A DNA stretch of 6,287 nt from Natronomonas sp. Lineage in GTDB: Archaea; Halobacteriota; Halobacteria; Halobacteriales; Haloarculaceae. Numbering within the stretch: the stretch's first letter is position 1; every line of letters begins with the position of its first letter. Both the position numbers and the translations under genes were made by a program. The notes beneath the pieces were generated by a model. That model was not told the DNA's origin, did not search any database, and saw only the letters and a program-made list of their open reading frames with translations. The stretch covers positions 1 through 6,287 of the forward strand of contig SKKJ01000145.1 of NCBI GenBank assembly GCA_007121575.1, given 5' to 3'. Positions 1 to 5,713 of this stretch are shown piece after piece.

Positions 1-23
1 TTGTCGATTTTGTACTCGTTCAT
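1..23 (-). CDS. Possible 5' end of a divergent gene (partial)
   Basis: On the minus strand an ATG at 23-21 opens a frame reading M-N-E-Y-K-I-D before the window ends. It would be divergent from the PLP enzyme gene, and the AT-rich box around 43-50 could serve both directions, lying about 23 bases from this ATG. Seven codons are far too few to identify a product. The frame has ordinary haloarchaeal codons (AAC, GAG, TAC, ATC, GAC), which is the only positive sign. It may be a chance ATG. Confidence 0.3.
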
Positions 24-42
24 ACCCAGTTTCTTCCCAATC

Positions 43-49
43 GTTTATG
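43..49 (+). promoter_or_regulatory. TATA-like box of the PLP enzyme gene; decides its start
   Basis: GTTTATG is centred about 27 bases before the ATG at 74, the spacing expected for a leaderless haloarchaeal transcript. An in-frame upstream ATG at 47 lies inside this box, so it should not be transcribed. This is the main reason for choosing 74 as the start. Confidence 0.45.
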
Positions 50-73
50 CCCTTTCTTCGGGTTAATACGCTC

Positions 74-1288
74 ATGTCAAAATATGACACGATTTACGAC
101 GAACTCGGTGTCAGACGAGTGATCAATGGCGTCGGTACCCGCACCCAAGTCGGTGGAGCTCGAATGCACGGAGATGTCGTCGACGCGATGAAACGAGCGG
201 CTGAATCCCACGTCTACGTCGCCGAGCTCCAAGCCGCTGCCTCGGATCTCATCGCCGACGTGACTGGTGGGGAAGCGGGGTTTGTCACGCCGGGCGCCGC
301 CGCTGGAATGGTGCTCAGTGCCGCCGCGTGTCTCTGTGGCGATGACTTCGAGAAGATGGCGAGTCTGCCGGATACGAGCGATCTGGCGAACGAGATCATC
401 ATCCCGAAAGCCCATCGGATCAAATACGACGTCGCGCTCAGAGCGAGCGGTGCCACGCTCGTAGACGTTGGACTCGTCTCACACCACCCGGTCGATGGGG
501 GTGTCGACCGAGTTGAACCGTGGGAGATCGAATCGAAAATAACCGATCGAACCGCCGCAATCGCGTACGTCCAGCGTCCGCACAACGTTCTCGAACTGAG
601 CACGGTCACCGAGATCGCACACGAACACGACATTCCCGTCATCGTCGATGCGGCGAACGAGGTACCGCCGCCGAGAAACCTCGAGCGGTTTCACGACGAA
701 GGAGCGGATCTCGTCGTGTTTAGCGGCGGCAAAGGAATCGGCGGGCCGCAACCGACGGGAATCGTTTCGGGTCGACGCGATCTGATCCGATCCGTCGCGC
801 TCCAACAGCTCCCCGACGGCTATCACGAGGATCTGTGGTCTCCCCCCGAGTCACTGATCGATGTCGATCAACTCCCGCGAGGAACGCCGGTTCCAAACCT
901 CGGCCGACCACTGAAAGTCGGCCCTGAAGAGATCGTTGGCGTCATGACCGCACTCGAAGCGTTCGCCGAAGCGGACCACGACGTGACGCTCGCGGAGTGG
1001 CGCGAGCGCGCGGCACGGATCGCGGACGGACTCGAGTCGTGCCCGCATCTCGACGTTCGACTCTCCGATGGGCACGATAAGGCGAGCGGCGTGCCGAAGG
1101 TAATCGGCCGAGTGGTCGATGGCGCGCCGCTTTCCGCACTCGAACTCATTCGATCACTTCGGGAGGAAAACCCTCGCGTGTGGCTCGGCGAACGCCGCGT
1201 CCATCTGGACGAGTTCACCGTCTCTCCACAGGAACTCACGGACGATGAAGCGACGTATCTCGTCGAACGCGTGCTCGCTCAGTTCTGA
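74..1288 (+). CDS. SelA-like / DgaE-like PLP-dependent enzyme
   Basis: This is a 404-residue fold-type I pyridoxal-phosphate enzyme of the SelA-like group, which includes D-glucosaminate-6-phosphate ammonia-lyase (DgaE). Visible landmarks, numbered from the ATG at 74, are: the N-terminal GVRRVINGVGTRT stretch (about 12-24); the phosphate-binding TPGAAAG (72-78); His114 in KAHRIKYD; Asp192 in VDAANE, which should pair with the PLP pyridine nitrogen; and the Schiff-base lysine Lys220 in SGGKGIGGPQPTG. The length is typical. A start at 47 is possible but lies inside the TATA-like box. True SelA makes Sec-tRNA for selenoprotein synthesis, a pathway haloarchaea are not known to have, so a metabolic lyase or related role on an amino acid or amino sugar acid is more likely. 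No aldolase or kinase partner is adjacent, so the substrate cannot be named. It converges with the hydroxyacid dehydrogenase gene, leaving a 37-base gap. Confidence 0.88.
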   Translation: MSKYDTIYDELGVRRVINGVGTRTQVGGARMHGDVVDAMKRAAESHVYVAELQAAASDLIADVTGGEAGFVTPGAAAGMVLSAAACLCGDDFEKMASLPDTSDLANEIIIPKAHRIKYDVALRASGATLVDVGLVSHHPVDGGVDRVEPWEIESKITDRTAAIAYVQRPHNVLELSTVTEIAHEHDIPVIVDAANEVPPPRNLERFHDEGADLVVFSGGKGIGGPQPTGIVSGRRDLIRSVALQQLPDGYHEDLWSPPESLIDVDQLPRGTPVPNLGRPLKVGPEEIVGVMTALEAFAEADHDVTLAEWRERAARIADGLESCPHLDVRLSDGHDKASGVPKVIGRVVDGAPLSALELIRSLREENPRVWLGERRVHLDEFTVSPQELTDDEATYLVERVLAQF

Positions 1289-1325
1289 AACCAGATCGCG
1301 CTGTTCAGTTTCCAAACGTCGCTGC

Positions 1326-2342
1326 TCAGTTCTTTTCGATCCCGGCGTCTTTGAACGCGGAGTACGGCGGGGTCTCTCCGCGGAGTCCGGCCAGAACGTT
1401 CTCCGCGGTCATGACGGCCATCTCACTGCGCGTTTCCATCGAGGCGCTGCCGATATGCGGCGCGATAGTGAGCTTTTCGGGGGCGTGAGCCATCAGCGGA
1501 TGGTCAGATCCGATGGGTTCGGGATCTGAGACGTCTAAGGCGGCGTGACGAATCTCGTCGGTTTCGAGCGCGTTCACGAGCGCGTCCGTATCGACGATCT
1601 CACCGCGGGCCGTGTTCACGAGAATCGCGTCGTCGTTCATTCGCTCCAGTTCCGCTTCCCCGATCAGTTGATAGGTGTCCTCTAAAAGCGGCACGTGAAG
1701 GGAGACGAAATCCGACCGATCGAGGAGTTCCTCGAGTTCGCAGTACTCTGCATCGATCCCGTATTCGGCGAGATCCGCTTCGGCCTCTTCGTTCGGGCTG
1801 GTGTGACTGTAGAGGACCTCCATATCGAACCCGGCTGCCCGGCGGGCGAACTCCGTCCCGATGCGTCCGAGTCCGACGACGCCGAGCGTCGCTTCGTGAA
1901 CGTCTCGTCCGAGTAAGACCGTTGGCCCCCACGTTTTCCACTCGTCGTTTTCGACGTGTTGGTGTGCCTCGACGATCCGGCGTGCGCCGGCCATCAACAG
2001 CGCCCAGCCCAGGTCGGCCGTCGTCTCCGCGAGCACGCCCGGCGTATGCCCCACCGCGATCCCGCGCTCAGCGGCTGCCTCGAGATCGATGTGATCGTAG
2101 CCGACCGACATCGTCCCGATCGCACGGAGATTCGGTGAGGCGTCCATCACGGCCGCATCGACGATATCGGCGACGTTACAGAAGAGTCCGTCCGCTTCGA
2201 GTTCAGCCACGCGCTCGACGAGTCGCTCGTGTGACGGTTCGACCGGATCCGGCCAGACGTGTACTTCACAGTGTTCTTCGAGAACTGCCAGCCCGTCTTC
2301 CGGAACCTTTCGGGTCAAATATACGACCGCTTTGTCCGACAT
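1326..2342 (-). CDS. D-2-hydroxyacid dehydrogenase, glyoxylate/hydroxypyruvate reductase-like
   Basis: This is a 338-residue member of the D-isomer-specific 2-hydroxyacid dehydrogenase family, which interconverts 2-oxoacids and D-2-hydroxyacids with NAD(P)H in the cytoplasm. From the ATG at 2342, the Rossmann nucleotide-binding motif GLGRIG is at 157-162. The catalytic triad is complete: Arg246 in NTARGEIVD, Glu275 in SDPEPI and His296 in APHIGSAS. The N-terminal YLTRKVPEDGLAVLEE, the VGYDHIDLEAA segment and the C-terminal HIGSAS region resemble archaeal GyaR-type glyoxylate reductases. After the second beta strand the sequence is LYSHTSPNEE rather than one ending in an acidic residue. This leaves open NADPH use, but cofactor choice is not certain. 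An in-frame TTG at 2369 would add nine residues; the ATG is preferred. No clear TATA box was found upstream. The gene diverges from the iron-type dehydrogenase, with 180 bases between starts. Confidence 0.92.
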   Translation of the reverse strand: MSDKAVVYLTRKVPEDGLAVLEEHCEVHVWPDPVEPSHERLVERVAELEADGLFCNVADIVDAAVMDASPNLRAIGTMSVGYDHIDLEAAAERGIAVGHTPGVLAETTADLGWALLMAGARRIVEAHQHVENDEWKTWGPTVLLGRDVHEATLGVVGLGRIGTEFARRAAGFDMEVLYSHTSPNEEAEADLAEYGIDAEYCELEELLDRSDFVSLHVPLLEDTYQLIGEAELERMNDDAILVNTARGEIVDTDALVNALETDEIRHAALDVSDPEPIGSDHPLMAHAPEKLTIAPHIGSASMETRSEMAVMTAENVLAGLRGETPPYSAFKDAGIEKN

Positions 2343-2482
2343 ATACGCTTGATCAGATACCGATCGCAAGAGTGTTTTGGTGCTTCCCGATCGACGATCG
2401 AAATTCGAGCACTGAACGTCGAAACGACCCGTCCGAATCAGCCGGCACTCGGGTCTTCTGGTCAGTCGTTTATCAACGGAAA

Positions 2483-2491
2483 GGTATTTTT
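2483..2491 (+). promoter_or_regulatory. TATA-like box of the iron-dependent dehydrogenase gene
   Basis: GGTATTTTT follows a purine-rich CGGAAA stretch that could be a BRE. A transcription start about 25 bases downstream would fall near 2513, inside the palindrome that reaches the ATG, giving a very short leader of roughly ten bases. Confidence 0.45.
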
Positions 2492-2506
2492 CCCGTGGCC
2501 GTTTTG

Positions 2507-2524
2507 ATACAGGGAACCCTGTAT
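2507..2524. promoter_or_regulatory. Palindrome overlapping the predicted transcription start and the ATG (candidate operator)
   Basis: ATACAGGG and CCCTGTAT form perfect 8-base arms around a central AA. The right arm ends on the A and T of the start codon at 2523. Placed against the TATA-like box at 2483-2491, the site covers the expected transcription start, a position where a bound dimeric repressor would block initiation. The cognate regulator is not in the window. An RNA hairpin at the start codon is the alternative. Confidence 0.5.
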
Positions 2525-3755
2525 GTTATACACACCCGAATCCGTCTGGGAGTTGAGTTTCACACCTAATGTGACGCATGGCGTCGGCGCGATCGAAGAA
2601 CTCGGTGCGATCGGCGTCGAGTTCGGCGCTGACTCGGCGCTGATCGTGACCGACCCTGGGCTTGTCGAGACGGGTATCATTGACGACGTGACGGCGATCA
2701 TCGATTCGTTCGAGTATACGGTCTTCGACGGCGTCGCTCCCGACCCGGATATCGGCGTTTTCGAGACCGCGATCGCGAAGGCGGACGAAATCGATCCCGA
2801 ACTGATCATCGGCGTCGGCGGCGGAAGCGCGATGGATGTCGCCAAGACGACGAGCGTGGTTGCCGCACACGGTGGCGACGTGCTCGATTACGTCGCTGAA
2901 CCGACCGGTGGCGGACAGCCCGTTCCCGGACCCGGAATCCCGATGATCGGCGTTCCGACGACGGCGGGAACCGGCGCGGAAACCTCACCAGTGTCCGTTA
3001 TCTCGCTTCCTGATGAGGACCTAAAAGTCGGTATTTCCAGCCGGTATCAACGACCGAACGTCGCGTTGCTCGATCCGACGCTCTCGGTTTCGTTGCCGCC
3101 GGGACCGACCGCTTCTTCGGGAATGGACGCGCTCTCACACGCGATCGAAGCGTACGTCACTCGACCATACGACGCGAAACCGGCTCCCGAGGGCCGCGAT
3201 GAACGTCCGGATTACAACGGCCGCTCACCGATCACGGATCTGTTCGCGAAATCAGCGATCGAACGGATCGGCGGACACCTCCGTGCGGCCGTCGACAATG
3301 GAGAAAACCTCGACGCGCGCGAAAACATGCTGCTCGGCAGTTATATGGCGGGCGTTTCGTTCACCAACGCTGGTCTCGGCGCAACACACGCGATCGCGAT
3401 GGCTATCGGCGCGGTCAAGCACACACCGCACGGCGTCACGATCGCTCACGCGCTGCCGGCCGTCATGCGGCATAACGCGACCAGCGCGTACGATCGATAC
3501 GCCGAAATCGCCGCCCTGCTTGGGGAGGACCCCACCGGACTCACTCGTGCGGAATCGGCCGATGCCGCCGCTCGTGCCGTCGAAGAACTGGCGGCGGATG
3601 TCGGCATCCACGGTGGACTCTCTTCGTTGGGGATCGAGGACTCGGACGTTGCGCACTTGGCCGAACGCGCGAGTCAACTCGAACGGTTGCTCGTCGGCAA
3701 TCCGCGACGCATCGATCGAGACGATCTGGAGACGATTATCCGAGACGCGCTTTAA
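2523..3755 (+). CDS. Iron-dependent (group III) alcohol dehydrogenase, hydroxyacid-oxoacid transhydrogenase-like
   Basis: This 410-residue protein is a group III metal-dependent alcohol dehydrogenase. The N-terminal half carries the NAD(P)-binding GGGSAMDVAK (99-108) and PTTAGTGAETSP (145-156). The metal ligands of the family are present: Asp202 and His206 in GMDALSHAIEA, His289 in GLGATHAIA, and His303 in HTPHGV, with the 14-residue spacing between the last two seen in FucO. The additional His that FucO has four residues after its third ligand is Met293 here. Between the metal half-sites lies an extended segment (about 213-240, TRPYDAKP...YNGRSPITD). The C-terminus reads RLLVGNPRRIDRDDLE. 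Both recall, from memory, hydroxyacid-oxoacid transhydrogenase (ADHFE1), which couples 4-hydroxybutyrate oxidation to 2-oxoglutarate reduction. A simple alcohol or lactaldehyde dehydrogenase remains possible. The divergent hydroxyacid dehydrogenase fits a hydroxyacid role. Confidence 0.9.
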   Translation: MLYTPESVWELSFTPNVTHGVGAIEELGAIGVEFGADSALIVTDPGLVETGIIDDVTAIIDSFEYTVFDGVAPDPDIGVFETAIAKADEIDPELIIGVGGGSAMDVAKTTSVVAAHGGDVLDYVAEPTGGGQPVPGPGIPMIGVPTTAGTGAETSPVSVISLPDEDLKVGISSRYQRPNVALLDPTLSVSLPPGPTASSGMDALSHAIEAYVTRPYDAKPAPEGRDERPDYNGRSPITDLFAKSAIERIGGHLRAAVDNGENLDARENMLLGSYMAGVSFTNAGLGATHAIAMAIGAVKHTPHGVTIAHALPAVMRHNATSAYDRYAEIAALLGEDPTGLTRAESADAAARAVEELAADVGIHGGLSSLGIEDSDVAHLAERASQLERLLVGNPRRIDRDDLETIIRDAL

Positions 3756-3825
3756 CCATTCGGTAGGCTACTTACTCGGCAGAGTAGGGCGTGATCGTTC
3801 CCGAAACACTCGCACTGGTGATCAG

Positions 3826-4017
3826 CTATTCGATCCGTCTCTCAAGGTCGTACATCGCTTCAGCCCGGATCTCTGAATACACCGGACAGGTGTCTCGGTC
3901 CGTCTCTATCCCTTGAATGATATTTTGTCGAAGCGGGTGAGCACACGAACTATGGAAGCGGTCGATGTACGGACATCGGGAGCACGATTCCGGGATCGAT
4001 GGTATGTCCGTGACCAT
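3826..4017 (-). CDS. Small Cys/His-rich protein, probable metal binder (hypothetical)
   Basis: This is a 63-residue acidic protein of unknown function. From the ATG at 4017 it contains C12-x2-C15, His22, C25, His27 and C44 (CSRCPYIDRFHSSCAH ... TCPVY), followed by a predicted helical tail, EIRAEAMYDLERRIE. Four cysteines and two histidines in so short a chain suggest a zinc site or, less likely, an iron-sulfur cluster. The spacing is not the paired CPxCG pattern of the known haloarchaeal zinc-finger microproteins. There is no signal peptide or membrane segment. An in-frame ATG at 4026 would add three residues, but the AT-rich box at 4038-4047 sits 25 bases from 4017 and only 16 from 4026, favouring the shorter form. 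It converges with the dehydrogenase gene with 70 bases between. The Cys pattern and promoter make it likelier than a chance frame. Confidence 0.65.
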   Translation of the reverse strand: MVTDIPSIPESCSRCPYIDRFHSSCAHPLRQNIIQGIETDRDTCPVYSEIRAEAMYDLERRIE

Positions 4018-4037
4018 TGGTAACATAAACCACTTCG

Positions 4038-4047
4038 AAAATAATAA
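4038..4047 (-). promoter_or_regulatory. TATA-like box of the small Cys-rich protein gene
   Basis: The minus strand reads TTATTATTTT here, centred about 25 bases before the ATG at 4017, consistent with leaderless transcription. It abuts and slightly overlaps the imperfect palindrome at 4046-4067. Confidence 0.45.
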
Positions 4048-4067
4048 CCCTGTTGATCAGAGGGGTT
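4046..4067. repeat. Imperfect palindrome upstream of the small-gene TATA box (candidate regulatory site)
   Basis: The 22 bases have the symmetric form AACCC-N3-TGATCA-N3-GGGTT, with every base outside the two N3 blocks matching its own reverse complement. On the minus strand it lies directly upstream of and touching the TATA-like box, where a regulator would affect TBP/TFB access. No cognate protein can be named. Confidence 0.35.
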
Positions 4068-4283
4068 GGTCTATCGTATTTATGGAGTTCAATGGGTTCC
4101 TCCCACCAGCGTTCGGCAATATCTGAGTTCTCTCCGTGACCGCATTCATCCCGTCGATCTTCGTGATATCTCTGTGAGATAGTACGTATAGGCGTATTCG
4201 GTGAAACGGTCATCACGTTTGATAACCTACTGTACGGGACTTCTCGTAGAGAAATAGTGCTGGATCGAAACGGCGTTTCTGTG

Positions 4284-4300
4284 TGTGGGTGATTCCCACA
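4284..4300. repeat. Inverted repeat just upstream of the HAD gene TATA box
   Basis: TGTGGG and CCCACA are perfect 6-base arms with a 5-base loop (TGATT). The repeat ends a few bases before the TATA-like box, covering the usual BRE region, so it is a candidate operator or activator site. Confidence 0.35.
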
Positions 4301-4302
4301 GT

Positions 4303-4309
4303 CTTATCT
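4303..4309 (+). promoter_or_regulatory. TATA-like box of the HAD gene
   Basis: CTTATCT is centred 26 bases before the ATG at 4332, the leaderless spacing. It supports that ATG as the start. A second short inverted repeat, ATACGG/CCGTAT (4314-4333, 8-base loop), lies between the box and the ATG and overlaps the start codon. Confidence 0.45.
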
Positions 4310-4331
4310 CAGTATACGGAGACCGTCCCGT

Positions 4332-5042
4332 ATGCAACCGATTGCAGCGGAAACGATCCGTGCCGAAACGAAAGTCATCGCGTTCGACCTGTACGATACG
4401 CTCCTTGATCGGGAATCGACGCTCATTCCCGCGCTTTCCGATTTGCTTGACGCTCACGACAGCGGTTATGAACCCGATATTCTGCTTCGACGGTATCTCG
4501 CGATGCACTTTCGGGATTCGATGATCGATTCGTTAATCGATGGGCCACACACCCCTTTCAAAGAGATCAGTCGTCGGGCGCTTACGTATCGTCTCGAACA
4601 GATCGGGCTGGACGTTTCCGACGCGGAGGTTAGAGCGGTGATCCAACACTGGAAGGAGCTTCATCCCTACGCCGACGTCGACGACGCGCTCGACCGAATG
4701 AGCGATGAATACGCGTTGGTGGGGCTTTCGAACGGCGACCCCGACATGCTTGATGCGGTCCGCGGCAATTTCGGAACCGACCTCGATGGTGTCATTTCCG
4801 TCGCAGAGGCTGGGGCATACAAACCGCATCCCGCCTCGTATGAACTGTGCTGTGAGCGTTTCGATGTCGCCCCGCACGAGGTGTTGTTCGTAACGGCACA
4901 TACGTTCGATCTCATCGGAGCGAAAGCGATCGGTTCTCGCGGTGGGTTTTTAAATCGTCACGACAACCCGTTCGGCGGCTGGCTGTACCAACCGGATCTC
5001 ACCGCCGACGATATTCACGCGCTCTGTGAGATGCTCGTATAA
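4332..5042 (+). CDS. HAD hydrolase, type II (S)-2-haloacid dehalogenase-like
   Basis: This 236-residue protein belongs to the haloacid dehalogenase superfamily, subfamily of L-2-haloacid dehalogenases, which hydrolyse (S)-2-haloacids to (R)-2-hydroxyacids through an aspartyl-ester intermediate. Motif I is FDLYDTLL with nucleophile Asp19 and Thr23. Tyr21 stands where HAD phosphatases carry the general-acid Asp, which favours dehalogenase-type over phosphatase chemistry. Motif II is LSNGDPDML (Ser133, Asn134), motif III Lys164 in YKPHPASYE, and motif IV Asp193 in FVTAHTFDLIGAKA. A helical cap lies between motifs I and II (about 45-125). In characterised enzymes motif IV is usually SSNxxD; here it is TAHTFD, so two active-site side chains differ and the true substrate may not be a haloacid. 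The arginine that binds the halide and carboxylate is not certain; Arg53 or Arg54 are candidates. It converges with pyrE, with only 12 bases between stops. Confidence 0.85.
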   Translation: MQPIAAETIRAETKVIAFDLYDTLLDRESTLIPALSDLLDAHDSGYEPDILLRRYLAMHFRDSMIDSLIDGPHTPFKEISRRALTYRLEQIGLDVSDAEVRAVIQHWKELHPYADVDDALDRMSDEYALVGLSNGDPDMLDAVRGNFGTDLDGVISVAEAGAYKPHPASYELCCERFDVAPHEVLFVTAHTFDLIGAKAIGSRGGFLNRHDNPFGGWLYQPDLTADDIHALCEMLV

Positions 5043-5046
5043 AAAC
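5041..5046 (-). terminator. Possible U-tract terminator of pyrE
   Basis: On the minus strand a run of five T (CGTTTTTA context) starts about nine bases after the pyrE stop codon, overlapping the last bases of the convergent HAD gene. Archaeal termination often needs only such a T-tract. No strong hairpin precedes it. Confidence 0.3.
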
Positions 5047-5054
5047 GATCCCGC

Positions 5055-5585
5055 TTAGACGTCTTCGATATCCAGTTCGTCGCCGACTTGCACGAGATAT
5101 TCGAGTTCGTAGCCCGCCTCTTTCACGTTCTCTTCGGCGCCGTCGTTCCGATCGACGACCACGATGAGGTGCGTCGGGACGCCACCGACTTCTTCGATGA
5201 GTTCGACGGTTTCGAGAAGGGTGTTTCCGGTCGTCGTCACGTCTTCGACGATCGCAACTCGCTGGCCTTTCTCGATGCTTCCTTCGATACGCGCTTGCGT
5301 ACCGTAGTGTTTCTTTCCTTTTCGGATGTATGCGCTCGGGATTCCAGTTCGAAGCGAAACGGCGGTGACGAGCGGGACAGCTCCGAGTTCGGGCCCGGCG
5401 ATCACGTCGACATCGTCGGGATCGATGCGTGCTGCGATCTCGTCTGCGACGGTGCTCAGTACGTCCGGCTGCGTCTCGAAGACGTACTTATCGACGTAAT
5501 AATCGGTTAGCGAGCCGTTCGATAGCTTGAACTTCCCCTTTTTTATCGCACCGGCCGCTTTGATCTTCTCTGCGATTTCGGACAT
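5055..5585 (-). CDS. pyrE: Orotate phosphoribosyltransferase
   Basis: This 176-residue cytoplasmic enzyme joins orotate to PRPP to form OMP, the fifth step of de novo pyrimidine synthesis. From the ATG at 5585, the orotate-side segment is FKLSNGSLTDYYVDKY (19-34). AGPELGAVPLV is at 63-73. The flexible catalytic loop region is YIRKGKKHYGT (86-96), with Arg88, Lys89, Lys91, Lys92 and His93. The PRPP-binding signature VAIVEDVTTTGNT is at 110-122. Length and sequence fit a haloarchaeal PyrE2-type protein. An in-frame GTG at 5597 would add four residues, but the T-rich box at 5608-5616 lies 27 bases from the ATG and supports the shorter form. The partner OMP decarboxylase is not adjacent. It is divergent from the M20 hydrolase gene and convergent with the HAD gene. 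It is most likely constitutive housekeeping. Confidence 0.95.
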   Translation of the reverse strand: MSEIAEKIKAAGAIKKGKFKLSNGSLTDYYVDKYVFETQPDVLSTVADEIAARIDPDDVDVIAGPELGAVPLVTAVSLRTGIPSAYIRKGKKHYGTQARIEGSIEKGQRVAIVEDVTTTGNTLLETVELIEEVGGVPTHLIVVVDRNDGAEENVKEAGYELEYLVQVGDELDIEDV

Positions 5586-5607
5586 TGTCAGTCTCACCCG
5601 CTGTATC

Positions 5608-5616
5608 TAAAAAAAG
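5608..5616 (-). promoter_or_regulatory. TATA-like box of pyrE
   Basis: On the minus strand CTTTTTTTA is centred 27 bases upstream of the ATG at 5585, matching a leaderless transcript. Just upstream is a short GATCG/CGATC palindrome (5622-5633), but such motifs are common in this genome and it is not interpreted. Confidence 0.5.
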
Positions 5617-5690
5617 ATTCTGATCGAGCGATCGACGTCGCGTTCGAAACGTTTGGCCGTTTCTCACCGACTGCGGCGTGGTGAACGAAC

Positions 5691-5698
5691 TATTTTTA
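5691..5698 (+). promoter_or_regulatory. TATA-like box of the M20 hydrolase gene
   Basis: TATTTTTA would place a transcription start near 5720 and leave a leader of about 40 bases before the ATG at 5762. A second AT-rich run, AATATATATT (5751-5760), ends one base before the ATG; a start set by it would lie inside the gene, so it is less likely to be the TATA box. No clear Shine-Dalgarno sequence precedes the ATG. Confidence 0.35.
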
Positions 5699-5713
5699 AC
5701 GACTGAGGCTGAT

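Larger units (their letters stand above)
4018..4331. other. Gene-poor, AT-richer interval between the small protein and the HAD gene
   Basis: About 314 bases with no convincing gene. It holds the divergent promoters of its two flanking genes: the TATA-like box and palindrome of the small gene at the left, and an inverted repeat plus TATA-like box of the HAD gene at the right. A minus-strand open frame (3950-4216) crosses part of it but overlaps the start of the small gene, lacks haloarchaeal codon bias and matches nothing recognised. The middle (about 4070-4280) could be a decayed gene, but nothing in it identifies an ancestor. No tRNA-like cloverleaf was seen. Confidence 0.5.

Noticed and set aside
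47..73. Upstream ATG adding nine residues to the PLP enzyme
   Set aside because: The ATG lies inside the TATA-like box and the extra residues do not resemble the family N-terminus.
1922..2569. Plus-strand 215-codon open frame
   Set aside because: It is antisense to the hydroxyacid dehydrogenase and very rich in Arg, Pro and Ser, typical of a shadow frame in high-GC DNA.
3769..3788. CTACT/AGTAG inverted repeat after the iron-type dehydrogenase as a terminator
   Set aside because: The arms are only five bases with a loop of about ten, and no T-run follows.
3950..4216. Minus-strand open frame of 88 codons overlapping the small Cys-rich gene
   Set aside because: It lacks the G/C third-position bias of the real genes, overlaps the start of a better supported gene, has no recognisable motif and no well-placed promoter.
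4227..4508. Minus-strand open frame across the HAD gene start
   Set aside because: Most of it is antisense to the HAD coding sequence, whose motifs are clear; the remainder holds that gene's promoter.
5088..5510. Plus-strand 140-codon open frame
   Set aside because: It is the complement of pyrE, which has an unmistakable PRPP-binding signature on the other strand.
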